Numbered from the stretch's first letter, positions 15,356-24,220 are shown. The stretch is 36,162 nucleotides of DNA from Bacteroidales bacterium (GCA_017482565.1 JAFUMO010000044.1:1-36162); one strand, 5' to 3'. Numbers and translations: made by a program. The notes: generated by a model not told the origin, from the sequence alone.

Positions 15356-16897
15356 TCAAATGCGCTTGAACTCCCCTACCGGATCAACTATGTCAAATGT
15401 GAGTGACTGGGCACGGTTGCCTTTCACAGTGAAAGTAAGGTCAAATGTACCTGAGCCCGGCTGGTAGAACTTGAATACATTGCCGTTCTTGTGGGTAAGC
15501 TCTGCATCAACTTTCTTGAGGCTGAAGTAAAGCTTGCCATCCTTCTCATATACTTTTGCGGTACCAAAAGGCTCAAGCTTGTAGCTTCCTGTATATACCT
15601 TGTTTGGCATGGCGGCAACTGGGGTCTCCTCCTCCTTTGCCTCCTCTTCATCTTCGCTGAACAGACCTTCCAGGTAATCTGCAAGGTACTCGTCAAAGTG
15701 GCCGGCATTTGCGTTTCCTTTATAAAGTTCAATGAGATCACGGCCAAGGGCAGACTGAGGGTCAGATGAACTGCCGTTGTTTGTAAGGAATACAAAACCG
15801 AGGTTGAGCTCAGGATGCAGCCCTACAAGTGCTGTATAGCCGTATGCCAGACCGGTATGCCTTATGTAGCGGCCCTGAAGGCCATACTCAACTGTCCAGC
15901 CCTGTGCATAGTTTGTGAGGCGGGTTGAATCACTGCCTGTAATGGTCTGTGGATAGAAGAGCATATCATGGTTCTTGCGTGAAATAACCTGCTTGCCCTC
16001 AAATGTACCATGATTCAGGTGCATCTTCACCCAATTTGCCATATCCTCAACTGTAGAGATTACAAAACCTGCAGGGGCAATGGCAGAGAGCCATGCAAAG
16101 GCATTCTCCTTATCTGTACGCGGTACAACCTCAATCTCATTCTTGCCCTCAGCTTTCCTCATCCTGTATCCCTGTGCAAGGTCTGCTGTATAGAATGCAA
16201 GGTTTCCGGTAGTACTGTTCTTCATTCCAAGAGGGGTGAAGATACGCTCAACAAGTGCATCATCCCAGCTCTTGCCGGTATATTTCTCAATAATCTTGGC
16301 AGAGATGGTGTACATGCTGTTGTTATATGCATATTTTGTACGGAAGCTGTAAGTAGGCTGGAGTACAGAATATATGCGGTAGAGATCATCACGGTTGTAT
16401 CCCCATGTAGGAAGATCATCAAGGGCATATGAGTTGAAACCGCTGTGGTGAGACATGATGTCCCTTACCTGAAAGTTCTGCGTAACCCAAGGGTCATAAA
16501 GCTTGAAATCCGGAAGGTAGTCTACAACCGGTGCGTCCCATTTTATCTCGGGATGCTCGTCCATCACATTTGCAAGGAGACCTGAGGTGAACGCCTTAGA
16601 TGTGGATGCAATTACAAACTGTGTCTGAGGGGTTACTGGGACCGGTGCGGTAACTGAATCACCAAGATGTGCGTGGCCGTATCCCTTCATGAACACCACT
16701 TCACCGTCCTTTACCACTGCAACTGCCATTCCAGGCACTTTCCATTCGTCAATTGCACGCTGGCACATAGCATCAAAACCGTTGGGAATAGATTTGTAAT
16801 ACTTGTCAGCAGTAGTGCCGTTGCAGGCAGCCAGGAGCGCCAATAATGCCATGCAGCCAATCAGGCGCACAGCAGTTGATTTGAAATAGTTCTTCAT
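15356..16897 (-). CDS. Serine hydrolase lipoprotein, class C beta-lactamase fold
   Basis: A 513-residue penicillin-binding-protein-like hydrolase anchored as a lipoprotein (signal ending LLALLAAC, lipidated C25). The catalytic SxxK is S98-T-S-K101 in VIASTSKAFTSG, the second motif is Y191-N-N193 in KYAYNNSMY, and the third is HTG in RHTGLAYGYTALVG. A C-terminal DUF3471-type beta domain (about 425-513) follows an acidic linker (LFSEDEEEAKEEE). Such proteins act as D-amino-acid or ester hydrolases in the envelope and are rarely true antibiotic resistance enzymes. It starts 12 bases after the PgpH-like gene, so they form an operon that may combine a cyclic-dinucleotide enzyme with an envelope hydrolase. 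Confidence 0.9.
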   Translation of the reverse strand: MKNYFKSTAVRLIGCMALLALLAACNGTTADKYYKSIPNGFDAMCQRAIDEWKVPGMAVAVVKDGEVVFMKGYGHAHLGDSVTAPVPVTPQTQFVIASTSKAFTSGLLANVMDEHPEIKWDAPVVDYLPDFKLYDPWVTQNFQVRDIMSHHSGFNSYALDDLPTWGYNRDDLYRIYSVLQPTYSFRTKYAYNNSMYTISAKIIEKYTGKSWDDALVERIFTPLGMKNSTTGNLAFYTADLAQGYRMRKAEGKNEIEVVPRTDKENAFAWLSAIAPAGFVISTVEDMANWVKMHLNHGTFEGKQVISRKNHDMLFYPQTITGSDSTRLTNYAQGWTVEYGLQGRYIRHTGLAYGYTALVGLHPELNLGFVFLTNNGSSSDPQSALGRDLIELYKGNANAGHFDEYLADYLEGLFSEDEEEAKEEETPVAAMPNKVYTGSYKLEPFGTAKVYEKDGKLYFSLKKVDAELTHKNGNVFKFYQPGSGTFDLTFTVKGNRAQSLTFDIVDPVGEFKRI

Positions 16898-16909
16898 ATA
16901 GTTGTGTTT

Positions 16910-18997
16910 TTATTCAGTTTCTTCCGTAACAATCACGTCCCTCTTGCTGTCCTTCTTCTTTGCAGGGTAGGCAATCCGGGCATGGTAAATCTCCTGCAGA
17001 TGCTTCTTGAACACCGCCTTTACTACATTTATCTCCTTTATTGAGATATCCGCCATTGCCAGCTGGGAATCTGAAATCCTCTGGCTGGTAATGCTGTCGA
17101 CCAGTTTGGATATGCTCTCTGCAGAATAATCCTTCAACGTACGGGAAGCAGCCTCAACCGCATCTGCCATCATCACAACCACCTGCTCCTTTGAGGTTGG
17201 GAGGGTTCCCTGGTAAGTGAAGTCATCTATATCTGCAGGGTCACCGCCGTTGTTGCAATATTGGGTATAGAAATATCCTGTCTGCGACCTGCCGTGGTGT
17301 GAAGTTATGTAATCAACAACTATCTGCGGAAGGTTATGCTTGCGGGCCAGCTCAACACCGGCAGCAACGTGCCTTATGATCTCCTGTGCGCTCTCCTTTG
17401 GAGAAAGCCCCTTGTGGTAATCCACCCCCGGTGCCTGATTCTCAATGAAACACTGCGGATTGCTTATCTTCCCTATATCATGGTACATCGCACCAACCTT
17501 CACAAGGCGTGAATTGCCCCTTATGGCCAGAACTGCCCTCTCGGCAAGGTTTGCCACCTGCAGCGAGTGCTGGAAAGTGCCCGGTGCCTTGCGTGCCAGC
17601 TCCTGCAGCAGCCTGTTGTTGGTATCCGAAAGGTCCTTGAGGGTAGCTACAGATACAAGCGAGAATATCTTCTCCAGCAGGAATACCAGCGGATATGCCG
17701 CCACAACCAGGAATGCATTGAAGAAGATGTACATGATTATTGTATAGTTCACACTGCCGAACGAGCCGCTTTCGAGGAGCCTGAAGGCTATATAGATGAG
17801 GAACATCCCAACAAAGATGAGCAGCGAATTGAGGAACTGCAGCCATCCCTTGTAGAGGAATGAGAAAGATACAAGGGCCACACCCCCGGCAATCACATTC
17901 ATCAGATAAAGTTCAACACCATACTCTGAAATTATCAGCAGCGGAAGGAGAATCACCATATATAGAGGGAACACCAGCCTGTTCCTGAAGAATGCCATCA
18001 TATAGAGGGCAAACACCGCATAAGGGACCATGAACATGAATCTTGCCCCAAAACGGTTTGAAACCATAGTGGCAACAAAGGCCATCAGCATTACAACAAG
18101 GATGAAATTGAACTGGTTACCCTCCCTGAGGATATCAAACCTCACAAAATAGATTGCGGCATATACAAGCAGAAGTATTGCAAGGCAGAAGATTGCATGG
18201 GATACATAAACCTGCCATAAATTTCCTGTATAGCCATAACTCATCTCGTATTCCGCCTTATAGGAATCCAACAGCTGCTCAATCTCAGCCGTAATGGTCT
18301 CACCCTCAGTAACAATCAGCTGACCGGCATACACCATTCCCTTTGTTGGTGATATGTAGTCCATCGCATCCTTATGAAGGAGTTCGGTATTCTGCTGGCT
18401 GTATATAAGGTTGGGCTGCACCAGGCTGGAGATGCCGTAAAGGGCAATAAGGGAATCTGCATTGTACTGCGGAAGGTTTATTCTCATGTCCGAGGCAACA
18501 TACTGGAGGCCCTGTGAAACCGTGAACAGCTCCTGCCTGAGCTCCTCATTTGCCCTCCTCTCCCTCTGCACAATTACATAATCGGTACGGGAGTAGGACT
18601 CTGAGTTGTCGGGAATAATGCCCACTGAATAAATGTGCTCCAGAGACTCCATCAGCTCCTTCTCCACCTCAGCAGGGATTGAATGCCTTATCTGCAGGCT
18701 GGCAAGAGCCGGAAGGTTCTCCTCCCAGACTGAAGCATCATAGATATAATAAGGGATTACCTTTGCTGCGGCCTCGTCCCTCTCTGCAAAAAGCTCCGCA
18801 TCGCTCTTGAGGATAGGGAAGTCCATAGGGGCAATAAGGGTCTCGTAAATCCACGGACGCCCCTTGTGGTATTCATATTTGAATTTTCCCTCATTGGGGA
18901 AAGAAACCATCATTATGATGAAGGCCAGCGCAAGACTCACATAAACGGACCTCTTCTTGAGGATAGCCTTGGTTTTATTGACATTTATAATCTCCAT
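16910..18997 (-). CDS. pgpH: 7TM-HD phosphodiesterase (PgpH family)
   Basis: A 695-residue membrane enzyme whose family hydrolyses cyclic di-AMP. Order of parts: a first membrane helix (about 17-34), an extracytoplasmic 7TMR-HDED sensor domain (to about 255), a block of seven membrane helices (about 260-455), then a cytoplasmic HD domain with VGAMYHDIGKISNPQCF near residue 500, ITSHHGRSQTGYFY and a late MMADAVEAASRTL motif supplying metal ligands. The C-terminal tail is basic (PAKKKDSKRD). It is the first gene of a two-gene operon with the serine hydrolase. Its -7 box lies so close to the ATG that the message may be leaderless. Confidence 0.9.
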   Translation of the reverse strand: MEIINVNKTKAILKKRSVYVSLALAFIIMMVSFPNEGKFKYEYHKGRPWIYETLIAPMDFPILKSDAELFAERDEAAAKVIPYYIYDASVWEENLPALASLQIRHSIPAEVEKELMESLEHIYSVGIIPDNSESYSRTDYVIVQRERRANEELRQELFTVSQGLQYVASDMRINLPQYNADSLIALYGISSLVQPNLIYSQQNTELLHKDAMDYISPTKGMVYAGQLIVTEGETITAEIEQLLDSYKAEYEMSYGYTGNLWQVYVSHAIFCLAILLLVYAAIYFVRFDILREGNQFNFILVVMLMAFVATMVSNRFGARFMFMVPYAVFALYMMAFFRNRLVFPLYMVILLPLLIISEYGVELYLMNVIAGGVALVSFSFLYKGWLQFLNSLLIFVGMFLIYIAFRLLESGSFGSVNYTIIMYIFFNAFLVVAAYPLVFLLEKIFSLVSVATLKDLSDTNNRLLQELARKAPGTFQHSLQVANLAERAVLAIRGNSRLVKVGAMYHDIGKISNPQCFIENQAPGVDYHKGLSPKESAQEIIRHVAAGVELARKHNLPQIVVDYITSHHGRSQTGYFYTQYCNNGGDPADIDDFTYQGTLPTSKEQVVVMMADAVEAASRTLKDYSAESISKLVDSITSQRISDSQLAMADISIKEINVVKAVFKKHLQEIYHARIAYPAKKKDSKRDVIVTEETE

Positions 18998-19000
18998 ATT

Positions 19001-19021
19001 GCAAAATTAAGTTAATTTTGC
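19001..19021. promoter_or_regulatory. Back-to-back -7 boxes in a 21-base palindrome
   Basis: GCAAAATTAA-G-TTAATTTTGC is symmetrical around one base. Each arm contains TAATTTTG, a TAnnTTTG box: 19013-19020 on the plus strand for the esterase and 19009-19002 on the minus strand for the PgpH gene. For the minus direction a -33 TTTG sits at 19034-19031 (21-base spacing). The minus start codon is only four bases beyond its box. Confidence 0.55.
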
Positions 19022-19048
19022 ACTCCAAACCAAAATAACTTGAATATT

Positions 19049-19849
19049 ATGATCCGTTTTGCAATCACATTATTTGTTTGCGTTGCAGCATTCTGCAATG
19101 CGTACGCACAGGAGCTGGTTGTGATAGAGAGCAAGAACCTCAAATGCAATGATTCAGTGCTTGTTTTCACACCTGAAAATGTAAATGAGAACACACCTAC
19201 CCTTTTTCTCCTCCACGGCTGGAGTGGCTGCTACAGGGACTGGAGCAAAAAGCACAACATACAGGAGATCAGCAACAGGACAAATTTCAGGATCATTTGT
19301 CCCGACGGATTCTACAACGGCTGGTATCTTAACAACACAGACCCTGATAAAATGCAGTGGAGGGCCTTCTTCTGGAGCGAGCTCTTCCCTATGATGGAGC
19401 AGAAGTTCAGCCTCACCCCGGAGAAGACCTTCATCACCGGGCTCAGCATGGGAGGCCACGGGGCAATGAATCTCTTTTTGGATAATCCCGACAAATTCAA
19501 GTCTGCAGGAAGCATGAGCGGCGTGTTGGACCTCCAGCTCACCCCACTTGCCGAGAAGGAGATCTCAAAAGTGATTGGCGACCAGAAGAACAGGCTCCAT
19601 GAAGAGAGCGCAATCAACAGGGTTCAGGTACTTGCAGGAAAGAACAAGCCAATAATTGTAAGCTGCGGCTATGATGACTTCTATGTAAGATGTACAGACC
19701 TCTTCACCCAGAAATGCCGCTATCTTGGAATCCCCCACGTTGCACTCCTCACCCCAGGCAAACACTCATGGCAGTACTGGGGATTCGCCCTTGAAGAGCA
19801 CATCGCCTTCTTCCAGAAACTTCTGAGAGGTGACAATTTGGGGTATTAA
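19049..19849 (+). CDS. Secreted alpha/beta-hydrolase esterase
   Basis: A 266-residue secreted protein of the esterase D/feruloyl-esterase-like group. After a signal peptide (MIRFAITLFVCVAAFCNAYA) the fold shows the oxyanion loop TLFLLHGWSGCYRDW, a strand-helix ICPDGFYNGWY, and the nucleophile elbow GLSMGGHGAM (Ser in GxSxG). The acid is likely in CGYDDFYV and the base histidine in TPGKHSWQYW, so the triad is complete. A TTG at 19040 would add three residues; ATG 19049 is preferred as it puts the basic residue just before the hydrophobic core. Substrates could be acetylated sugars or other esters. Transcribed alone, divergent from the PgpH gene. Confidence 0.87.
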   Translation: MIRFAITLFVCVAAFCNAYAQELVVIESKNLKCNDSVLVFTPENVNENTPTLFLLHGWSGCYRDWSKKHNIQEISNRTNFRIICPDGFYNGWYLNNTDPDKMQWRAFFWSELFPMMEQKFSLTPEKTFITGLSMGGHGAMNLFLDNPDKFKSAGSMSGVLDLQLTPLAEKEISKVIGDQKNRLHEESAINRVQVLAGKNKPIIVSCGYDDFYVRCTDLFTQKCRYLGIPHVALLTPGKHSWQYWGFALEEHIAFFQKLLRGDNLGY

Positions 19850-19858
19850 TTTTTCTTG

Positions 19859-19892
19859 TGTCAAAAGTTGACAAAACACCGGGGTACTTTTG
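19859..19892 (+). promoter_or_regulatory. Promoter and operator-like repeat before the small-peptide/MFS operon
   Basis: TACTTTTG (19885-19892) is a TAnnTTTG box. Just upstream is a perfect inverted repeat TGTCAA-AAG-TTGACA (19859-19873), positioned across the -33 area. The leader to the first ATG (19934) is about 35 bases. Confidence 0.5.
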
Positions 19893-19933
19893 TATCGTAA
19901 AACAAAAACGGTACAAACTTAAAAACTGGTGTC

Positions 19934-20053
19934 ATGAGAGAATTTCTACTAAACGCAATGGGTTACGCAACAATTGTTGCAATGATAGTTTCAATAATTT
20001 ATACCTGGGTAAAGATTGATGCCGAGGTAAAGAAGATGGAGAAAGCAGGATAA
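19934..20053 (+). CDS. 39-residue single-pass membrane peptide
   Basis: A short gene encoding MREFLLNAMGYATIVAMIVS, then IIYTWVKIDAEVKKMEKAG. It has a start-proximal hydrophobic helix (about residues 8-26, ending in a tryptophan) and a charged helical tail. It is preceded by its own promoter and its TAA overlaps the ATG of the MFS gene (TAATG), a hallmark of translational coupling. Gene position and composition fit a small membrane subunit or stabiliser of the transporter, as known for AcrZ, KdpF or CydX with their partners; that role is inference. It could alternatively be only a leader peptide controlling the MFS gene. Confidence 0.72.
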   Translation: MREFLLNAMGYATIVAMIVSIIYTWVKIDAEVKKMEKAG

Positions 20054-21216
20054 TGCTCTGGAGCAGGAACTTCATATTGGTAAATTTGGGCAACTTCTTG
20101 ATGTATAATGCATTCTACATGTTGTTGCCCATCTTGCCGCTATATCTGGCAAACGAGCTGGGGGCCAGTGAATCAATGATAGGGACAATATTGTCACTGT
20201 ACACCATAGCAGCGCTCGTCACAAGGCCCATAGCCGGCTTCTGGCTTGACAAGGCTGCAAGGAAGCCACTGATGATGTGCTTCTACATCTTCTACATCTC
20301 AATGTGCCTGAGCTACACACTGGCCGCCACATTGGGATTGTTCTTTATAATAAGGTTCATACACGGCATAGCATTTGGAAGTTCCACAGTGGGTATAAAC
20401 ACAATGGCCGTAGACATCATCCCTGAAGAGAGGCGCGGGGAAGGATTGGGCATCTACACCTCATCCACAAGCCTTGCAATGGCCACAGGCCCGGTAATAT
20501 CCCTCTTCATGCATGAGAACAGCATCCCTTTTGACACTATATTCATAACTGTATTCTGCGTGGGTCTCACAGGATTCCTCTGCACAGCCAACATCAGGCT
20601 CAACAAGGCGGTGGAACGCTCCACAAAGAAATTCTCAATAAGCAACCTCCTCCTGAAGGCAGGGCTCCCGGAAGCGGCAGTGATGGTGCTCCTCACATTC
20701 GGCTATGGAATCATAACAGTATACCTCTCAATATATGCAAGGGAAGAGGTGGGTATAACCCAGGGGGTAGGATACTACTTTACAATATTCTCCGCCGGAC
20801 TGGTAGCCGCAAGGCTCTCCTCATCCATGATTCTCAGGCACGGCAGATTCATACTTGTATTTGCATTGGGAATAATATCACTCATGATAGGATTCTTCAT
20901 AGTGGCATTCGTGCACAACCCTGTGGCATTCTTCTCATCGGCAATATGCATGGGCATAGGCTACGGACTCATCTCCCCTACCGCCCAGACAATGATAATC
21001 AACCTGGGCCGGGATACGGAGAGGGGTGCGGCCAATGCCACATACCTCACATTCTTTGATCTTGGAGTTGGTGCCGGAGTGTTCTGCGGAGGAATCATAG
21101 CACAATACTCCAGCTACTCAACGGCATACGCTGTAGGATTTGCATTCACAATAATAGGGCTTATATACCTCCTCACATCCATAAAGAAACATTTCTACGC
21201 CAACAGGCTCAGATAA
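20053..21216 (+). CDS. MFS transporter
   Basis: A 387-residue twelve-helix transporter of the major facilitator superfamily. The start SRNFILVNLGNFLMYNAFYM, the loop 2-3 signature TRPIAGFWLDKAARKPLM (the G-x-x-x-D-R/K-type motif A) and the symmetric second half beginning FSISNLLLKAGLPEAAVMVL are seen, with a matching GLVAARLSSSMILRHGRF loop. The sequence resembles drug/metabolite exporters (YfcJ/YwoG-like) more than sugar importers, but the substrate cannot be assigned. The ATG overlaps the preceding peptide's stop by one base. The MBL hydrolase gene follows after 43 bases. Confidence 0.9.
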   Translation: MLWSRNFILVNLGNFLMYNAFYMLLPILPLYLANELGASESMIGTILSLYTIAALVTRPIAGFWLDKAARKPLMMCFYIFYISMCLSYTLAATLGLFFIIRFIHGIAFGSSTVGINTMAVDIIPEERRGEGLGIYTSSTSLAMATGPVISLFMHENSIPFDTIFITVFCVGLTGFLCTANIRLNKAVERSTKKFSISNLLLKAGLPEAAVMVLLTFGYGIITVYLSIYAREEVGITQGVGYYFTIFSAGLVAARLSSSMILRHGRFILVFALGIISLMIGFFIVAFVHNPVAFFSSAICMGIGYGLISPTAQTMIINLGRDTERGAANATYLTFFDLGVGAGVFCGGIIAQYSSYSTAYAVGFAFTIIGLIYLLTSIKKHFYANRLR

Positions 21217-21259
21217 AGCCATTGGCTTACACCCGGCCGGGACAACGCAATAGACTCAC

Positions 21260-22237
21260 ATGGAACTGCATATACTCATAGACAACCTGCCGGCAGAAAA
21301 CTGCCCGGAACTGCACAACGAGCACGGCCTTTCTGTATATTTCACTTTGGCCGGAAAGCACTGGCTTGCAGATACCGGAGCAAGCGGAAAGTTTATGCAC
21401 AATATGGAGCAGCTCCGTATCTGCACCCCACAGATATGCCCCGTTGAAGAGATTGATGGGGTATTCATCTCCCACGGCCACAACGACCACACCGGTGGTC
21501 TCCGCACCTTCATTGAGAGCAACTGCCGGGCACCAATCTGGCTCCACAGCTCAATAAGGGGAAACTTCTTCTTCTCCTGCAGGCCCCGTCCTGCAAAACC
21601 CTCTGCTGCCACAGATTCAGCTGAAGGAGGCCTCCAGGCAACAATAAGTGAATACCGCAGCATCGGGATGGAGCAGGCCCTCTTTGCAGAATACGGAGAC
21701 CGCTTCCGTGAAATTGACAGCCCCACAAAAATATCAGAAAGGATCACCCTCATCCCCATAACCGGGGAAAGGCCCTATCCAACCCCAATGGGAAATGAAT
21801 TCCTCTACAAGAATGATCTTCCCGACAACTTCACCCATGAAACTGTCATCCTCATAGAGCACTCTGAGGGAAAATTTGCAATAATCTCCCCCTGCACCCA
21901 CAACGGCATCCTGAATGTACTGGAGTGCTGCAGCAGATATATGGAAGAGAATAGCAGCAGGAAATTGTCGGGAAAAGGAGAAATCACCCACTTCATTGGG
22001 GGGCTCCACTATGTGGACTACCTTGCCACTGGGGAAGGGGAAAAAGAATCCGCCTCCATTAAGGAGACGGCCACCAGACTCAAGGAGTTATATCCCGAGC
22101 TCAAACTCTGCTCCGGGCACTGCACCTGCAGCGCAGCAGAAGAAATCCTGAAAAACATCCTGGGGGAGAATTACAGCACTTTCCGGACAGGAACTCAAAT
22201 CACTATCTCATCCAGCCCAAGTTTAGGGACAAAATGA
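21260..22237 (+). CDS. MBL-fold metallohydrolase (COG1237 type)
   Basis: A 325-residue cytoplasmic metallo-beta-lactamase-fold protein. The HxHxDH metal motif is H72-G-H-N-D76-H77 in FISHGHNDHTGGL, a further ligand histidine is in SPCTHNGILNVLE, and another in GGLHYVDYL or CSGHCTC near the end. The layout matches the group annotated as 7,8-dihydropterin-6-methyl-aminobenzene-phosphate synthase-like, named from an archaeal pterin enzyme; bacterial members have uncertain substrates. A spacer rich in proline and alanine (about 112-128) is an insertion. The last 43 bases overlap the convergent nitroreductase gene, both frames being used in opposite directions. Confidence 0.85.
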   Translation: MELHILIDNLPAENCPELHNEHGLSVYFTLAGKHWLADTGASGKFMHNMEQLRICTPQICPVEEIDGVFISHGHNDHTGGLRTFIESNCRAPIWLHSSIRGNFFFSCRPRPAKPSAATDSAEGGLQATISEYRSIGMEQALFAEYGDRFREIDSPTKISERITLIPITGERPYPTPMGNEFLYKNDLPDNFTHETVILIEHSEGKFAIISPCTHNGILNVLECCSRYMEENSSRKLSGKGEITHFIGGLHYVDYLATGEGEKESASIKETATRLKELYPELKLCSGHCTCSAAEEILKNILGENYSTFRTGTQITISSSPSLGTK

Positions 22238-22839
22238 ACCCCATCCTTGCGGTAGTAGTTACGGGAATCAGCATCTGAAATGCGGGTAAGCTGGATATGT
22301 TCTGCCCCTTTGCCAATGGCCAGGAGGAGGATCGGCTCAAGCTCAAGATTGAACTCGCGCATGATTTCCGCCTTGTTGAAGGCCCCTATACAGATTCCGT
22401 TCAGCCCCATCTCAACTGCCTTCAGGAGGATGCTCTGGGATGCTATGCCAAGATCTATATCCACCCATTTGTTTTCAGGTACGGTTGAACAGATGATGAT
22501 GAAGGCACTTGGTTCAGTTCCGGGGAAAGGGAGGTTCAGTTCAGGGAGTGCACCCGCCCATTTGGTATATTTCTGCACCCTTGGGGTATCTTCCCCATAT
22601 ACGGGCTTGTATCTGAGCACCTGACCGTTCTTTGCACTTGGAACTTTAGTACAAACTTCAACCATCTTCAACAGCTCTTCCCTGCTTACAACGTATGAAG
22701 GGTCATATCCCCTGAAACTCCTGTTCCTGAGCAGGAGTGAATCCAGGCCCGGCTTTGCGGCCGCAGCCTTATGTTTTGGAGCAGCCCCCTTTCCGGAGCG
22801 GTATTCCTCAAATTTCTTTTCAAGATAATTGTCTGCCAT
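22195..22839 (-). CDS. Nitroreductase-family flavoprotein
   Basis: A 214-residue enzyme of the FMN-dependent nitroreductase family. After a basic, alanine-rich N-terminal extension (to about 32) it shows RNRSFRGYDPSYVVSREELL, the FMN-binding RSxRxY-type start, then PSAKNGQVLRYKPV and the glycine-rich EMGLNGICIGAFNKAEI segment that lines the flavin. Such proteins reduce quinones, nitro compounds or flavins with NAD(P)H. Length is typical of the short subgroup. It is divergent from the purine permease and converges with, and overlaps, the MBL hydrolase gene by 43 bases. A TATATTTG box upstream on its strand is the likely promoter. Confidence 0.88.
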   Translation of the reverse strand: MADNYLEKKFEEYRSGKGAAPKHKAAAAKPGLDSLLLRNRSFRGYDPSYVVSREELLKMVEVCTKVPSAKNGQVLRYKPVYGEDTPRVQKYTKWAGALPELNLPFPGTEPSAFIIICSTVPENKWVDIDLGIASQSILLKAVEMGLNGICIGAFNKAEIMREFNLELEPILLLAIGKGAEHIQLTRISDADSRNYYRKDGVHFVPKLGLDEIVI

Positions 22840-22884
22840 AGCTTCAAATGTAAAGTATAAAAACCAAATATAGTCAAAAAAACA

Positions 22885-22892
22885 CTACATTT
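22885..22892 (+). promoter_or_regulatory. -7 box of the purine permease gene
   Basis: TACATTTG matches TAnnTTTG and lies 30 bases upstream of the ATG at 22923. No purine-riboswitch-like structure is visible in the short leader. Confidence 0.45.
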
Positions 22893-22922
22893 GTACATAA
22901 ACAAAAACGATACATTAACCTT

Positions 22923-24203
22923 ATGTTAGAAAAACTGTTCGGTTTCAACAAACAGGAAACCACCGTACGCACAGAAATCTTTGCAGGAATCACAACATTC
23001 CTTACAATGGCATACATCCTTGCCGTCAACCCAAATATCCTTGGTGAAACAGGAATGGACAAGGGTGCATTGTTCACCACAACCGTTATAATGGCAGCAT
23101 TTGCCACCGGCCTCATGGCCATCTATGCAAAGCTCCCCTTCGCCCTCGCACCGGGTATGGGACTAAACGCATTCTTTGCATATACAATCTGCCTTACACT
23201 AGGTTTTTCATGGCAGTTTGCACTTACAGCAGTATTGCTTGAGGGTATAATCTTCATTATCCTCACAGCAACAAACCTTAGGGAGAAGATTGTGAAAGTG
23301 CTTCCGGAATCGCTCAAGACATCCATAAGTGTAGGTATAGGACTATACATTGCGTTCATAGGCTTGAAGAATGCAGGTGTGATTGTAGGCAACAGTGCCA
23401 CACTGGTAGGATTGGGTGACCTTACCCAAGGTTCGGGACTCCTCACTGTAATAGGCCTTGTAATTACATCTGCACTGCTTGTAAAGGATGTGAAGGGTGC
23501 CCTTTTCATAGGTATCATTGCAACAGCGCTCATAGGTATCCCAATGGGTGAGACCAAGCTCAACGGTGTATTCAGTACCCCTCCAAGCATTGAGCCAATC
23601 TTCTGGAAGTTCGATTGGAACGGAATCTTCACAAAAGATATGTTCTATGTCATATTTACACTGCTTTTTGTAGACCTGTTCGGATGTATAGGTACCATAA
23701 TAGGTGTGGCAAACCAGATGGAGACAAAGGACGGCAAATACCCCCCTCTCAAGAAAGCATTCATGGTGGATGCCATAGCCACCACAACCGGCGCAATGAT
23801 GGGTACCAGCGCCGTTACAACCTATGTTGAGAGCGCATCGGGTGTAAAGGCAGGCGGCAAGAGCGGACTCACCGCATTCTCTACAGCTGTATGCTTCCTT
23901 GTATCACTTTTCCTTGCCCCTGTTTTCCTTGCAATACCAAGTGCAGCCGTGGCACCTGTACTTGTACTTGTAGGACTCATGATGATGAGTTCAATAAAGA
24001 AGATAGAGTTTTTTGACTACTCCGAATCTATCCCCGCATTCATCTGTATTGTTATGATGCCCCTTACATACAGCATTGCTGAAGGAATAGTACTGGGCCA
24101 CCTGAGCTATGTATTCGTGAACTCACTTGGAGGAAACATCAAGAAACTGTCTGCCGGAATGTTCATCCTGGCAGCCTTCTTCATCCTCAAGTTCCTCATG
24201 TAA
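22923..24203 (+). CDS. NCS2-family adenine/guanine/hypoxanthine permease (AzgA type)
   Basis: A 426-residue inner-membrane proton symporter for purine bases. The N-terminus TVRTEIFAGITTFLTMAYIL, the APGMGLNAFFAYTICLTLG helix and the signature MMGTSAVTTYVESASGVKAG followed by GKSGLTA are those of the AzgA/PbuG subfamily. About twelve to fourteen hydrophobic segments are present and length is normal. It is monocistronic, with a -7 box 30 bases upstream and a strong hairpin terminator 18 bases downstream. Which base is preferred is not determinable. Confidence 0.93.
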   Translation: MLEKLFGFNKQETTVRTEIFAGITTFLTMAYILAVNPNILGETGMDKGALFTTTVIMAAFATGLMAIYAKLPFALAPGMGLNAFFAYTICLTLGFSWQFALTAVLLEGIIFIILTATNLREKIVKVLPESLKTSISVGIGLYIAFIGLKNAGVIVGNSATLVGLGDLTQGSGLLTVIGLVITSALLVKDVKGALFIGIIATALIGIPMGETKLNGVFSTPPSIEPIFWKFDWNGIFTKDMFYVIFTLLFVDLFGCIGTIIGVANQMETKDGKYPPLKKAFMVDAIATTTGAMMGTSAVTTYVESASGVKAGGKSGLTAFSTAVCFLVSLFLAPVFLAIPSAAVAPVLVLVGLMMMSSIKKIEFFDYSESIPAFICIVMMPLTYSIAEGIVLGHLSYVFVNSLGGNIKKLSAGMFILAAFFILKFLM

Positions 24204-24220
24204 ACTTCTTCCCGAGAGAT

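Noticed and set aside
15356-16897. True beta-lactamase conferring resistance
   Set aside because: The SxxK, YxN and HTG motifs define only the superfamily; the DUF3471-type tail and lipoprotein anchor point to a housekeeping envelope hydrolase.
22861-22922. Purine riboswitch before the NCS2 permease
   Set aside because: The leader after the predicted start is only about 25 bases, too short for the aptamer.
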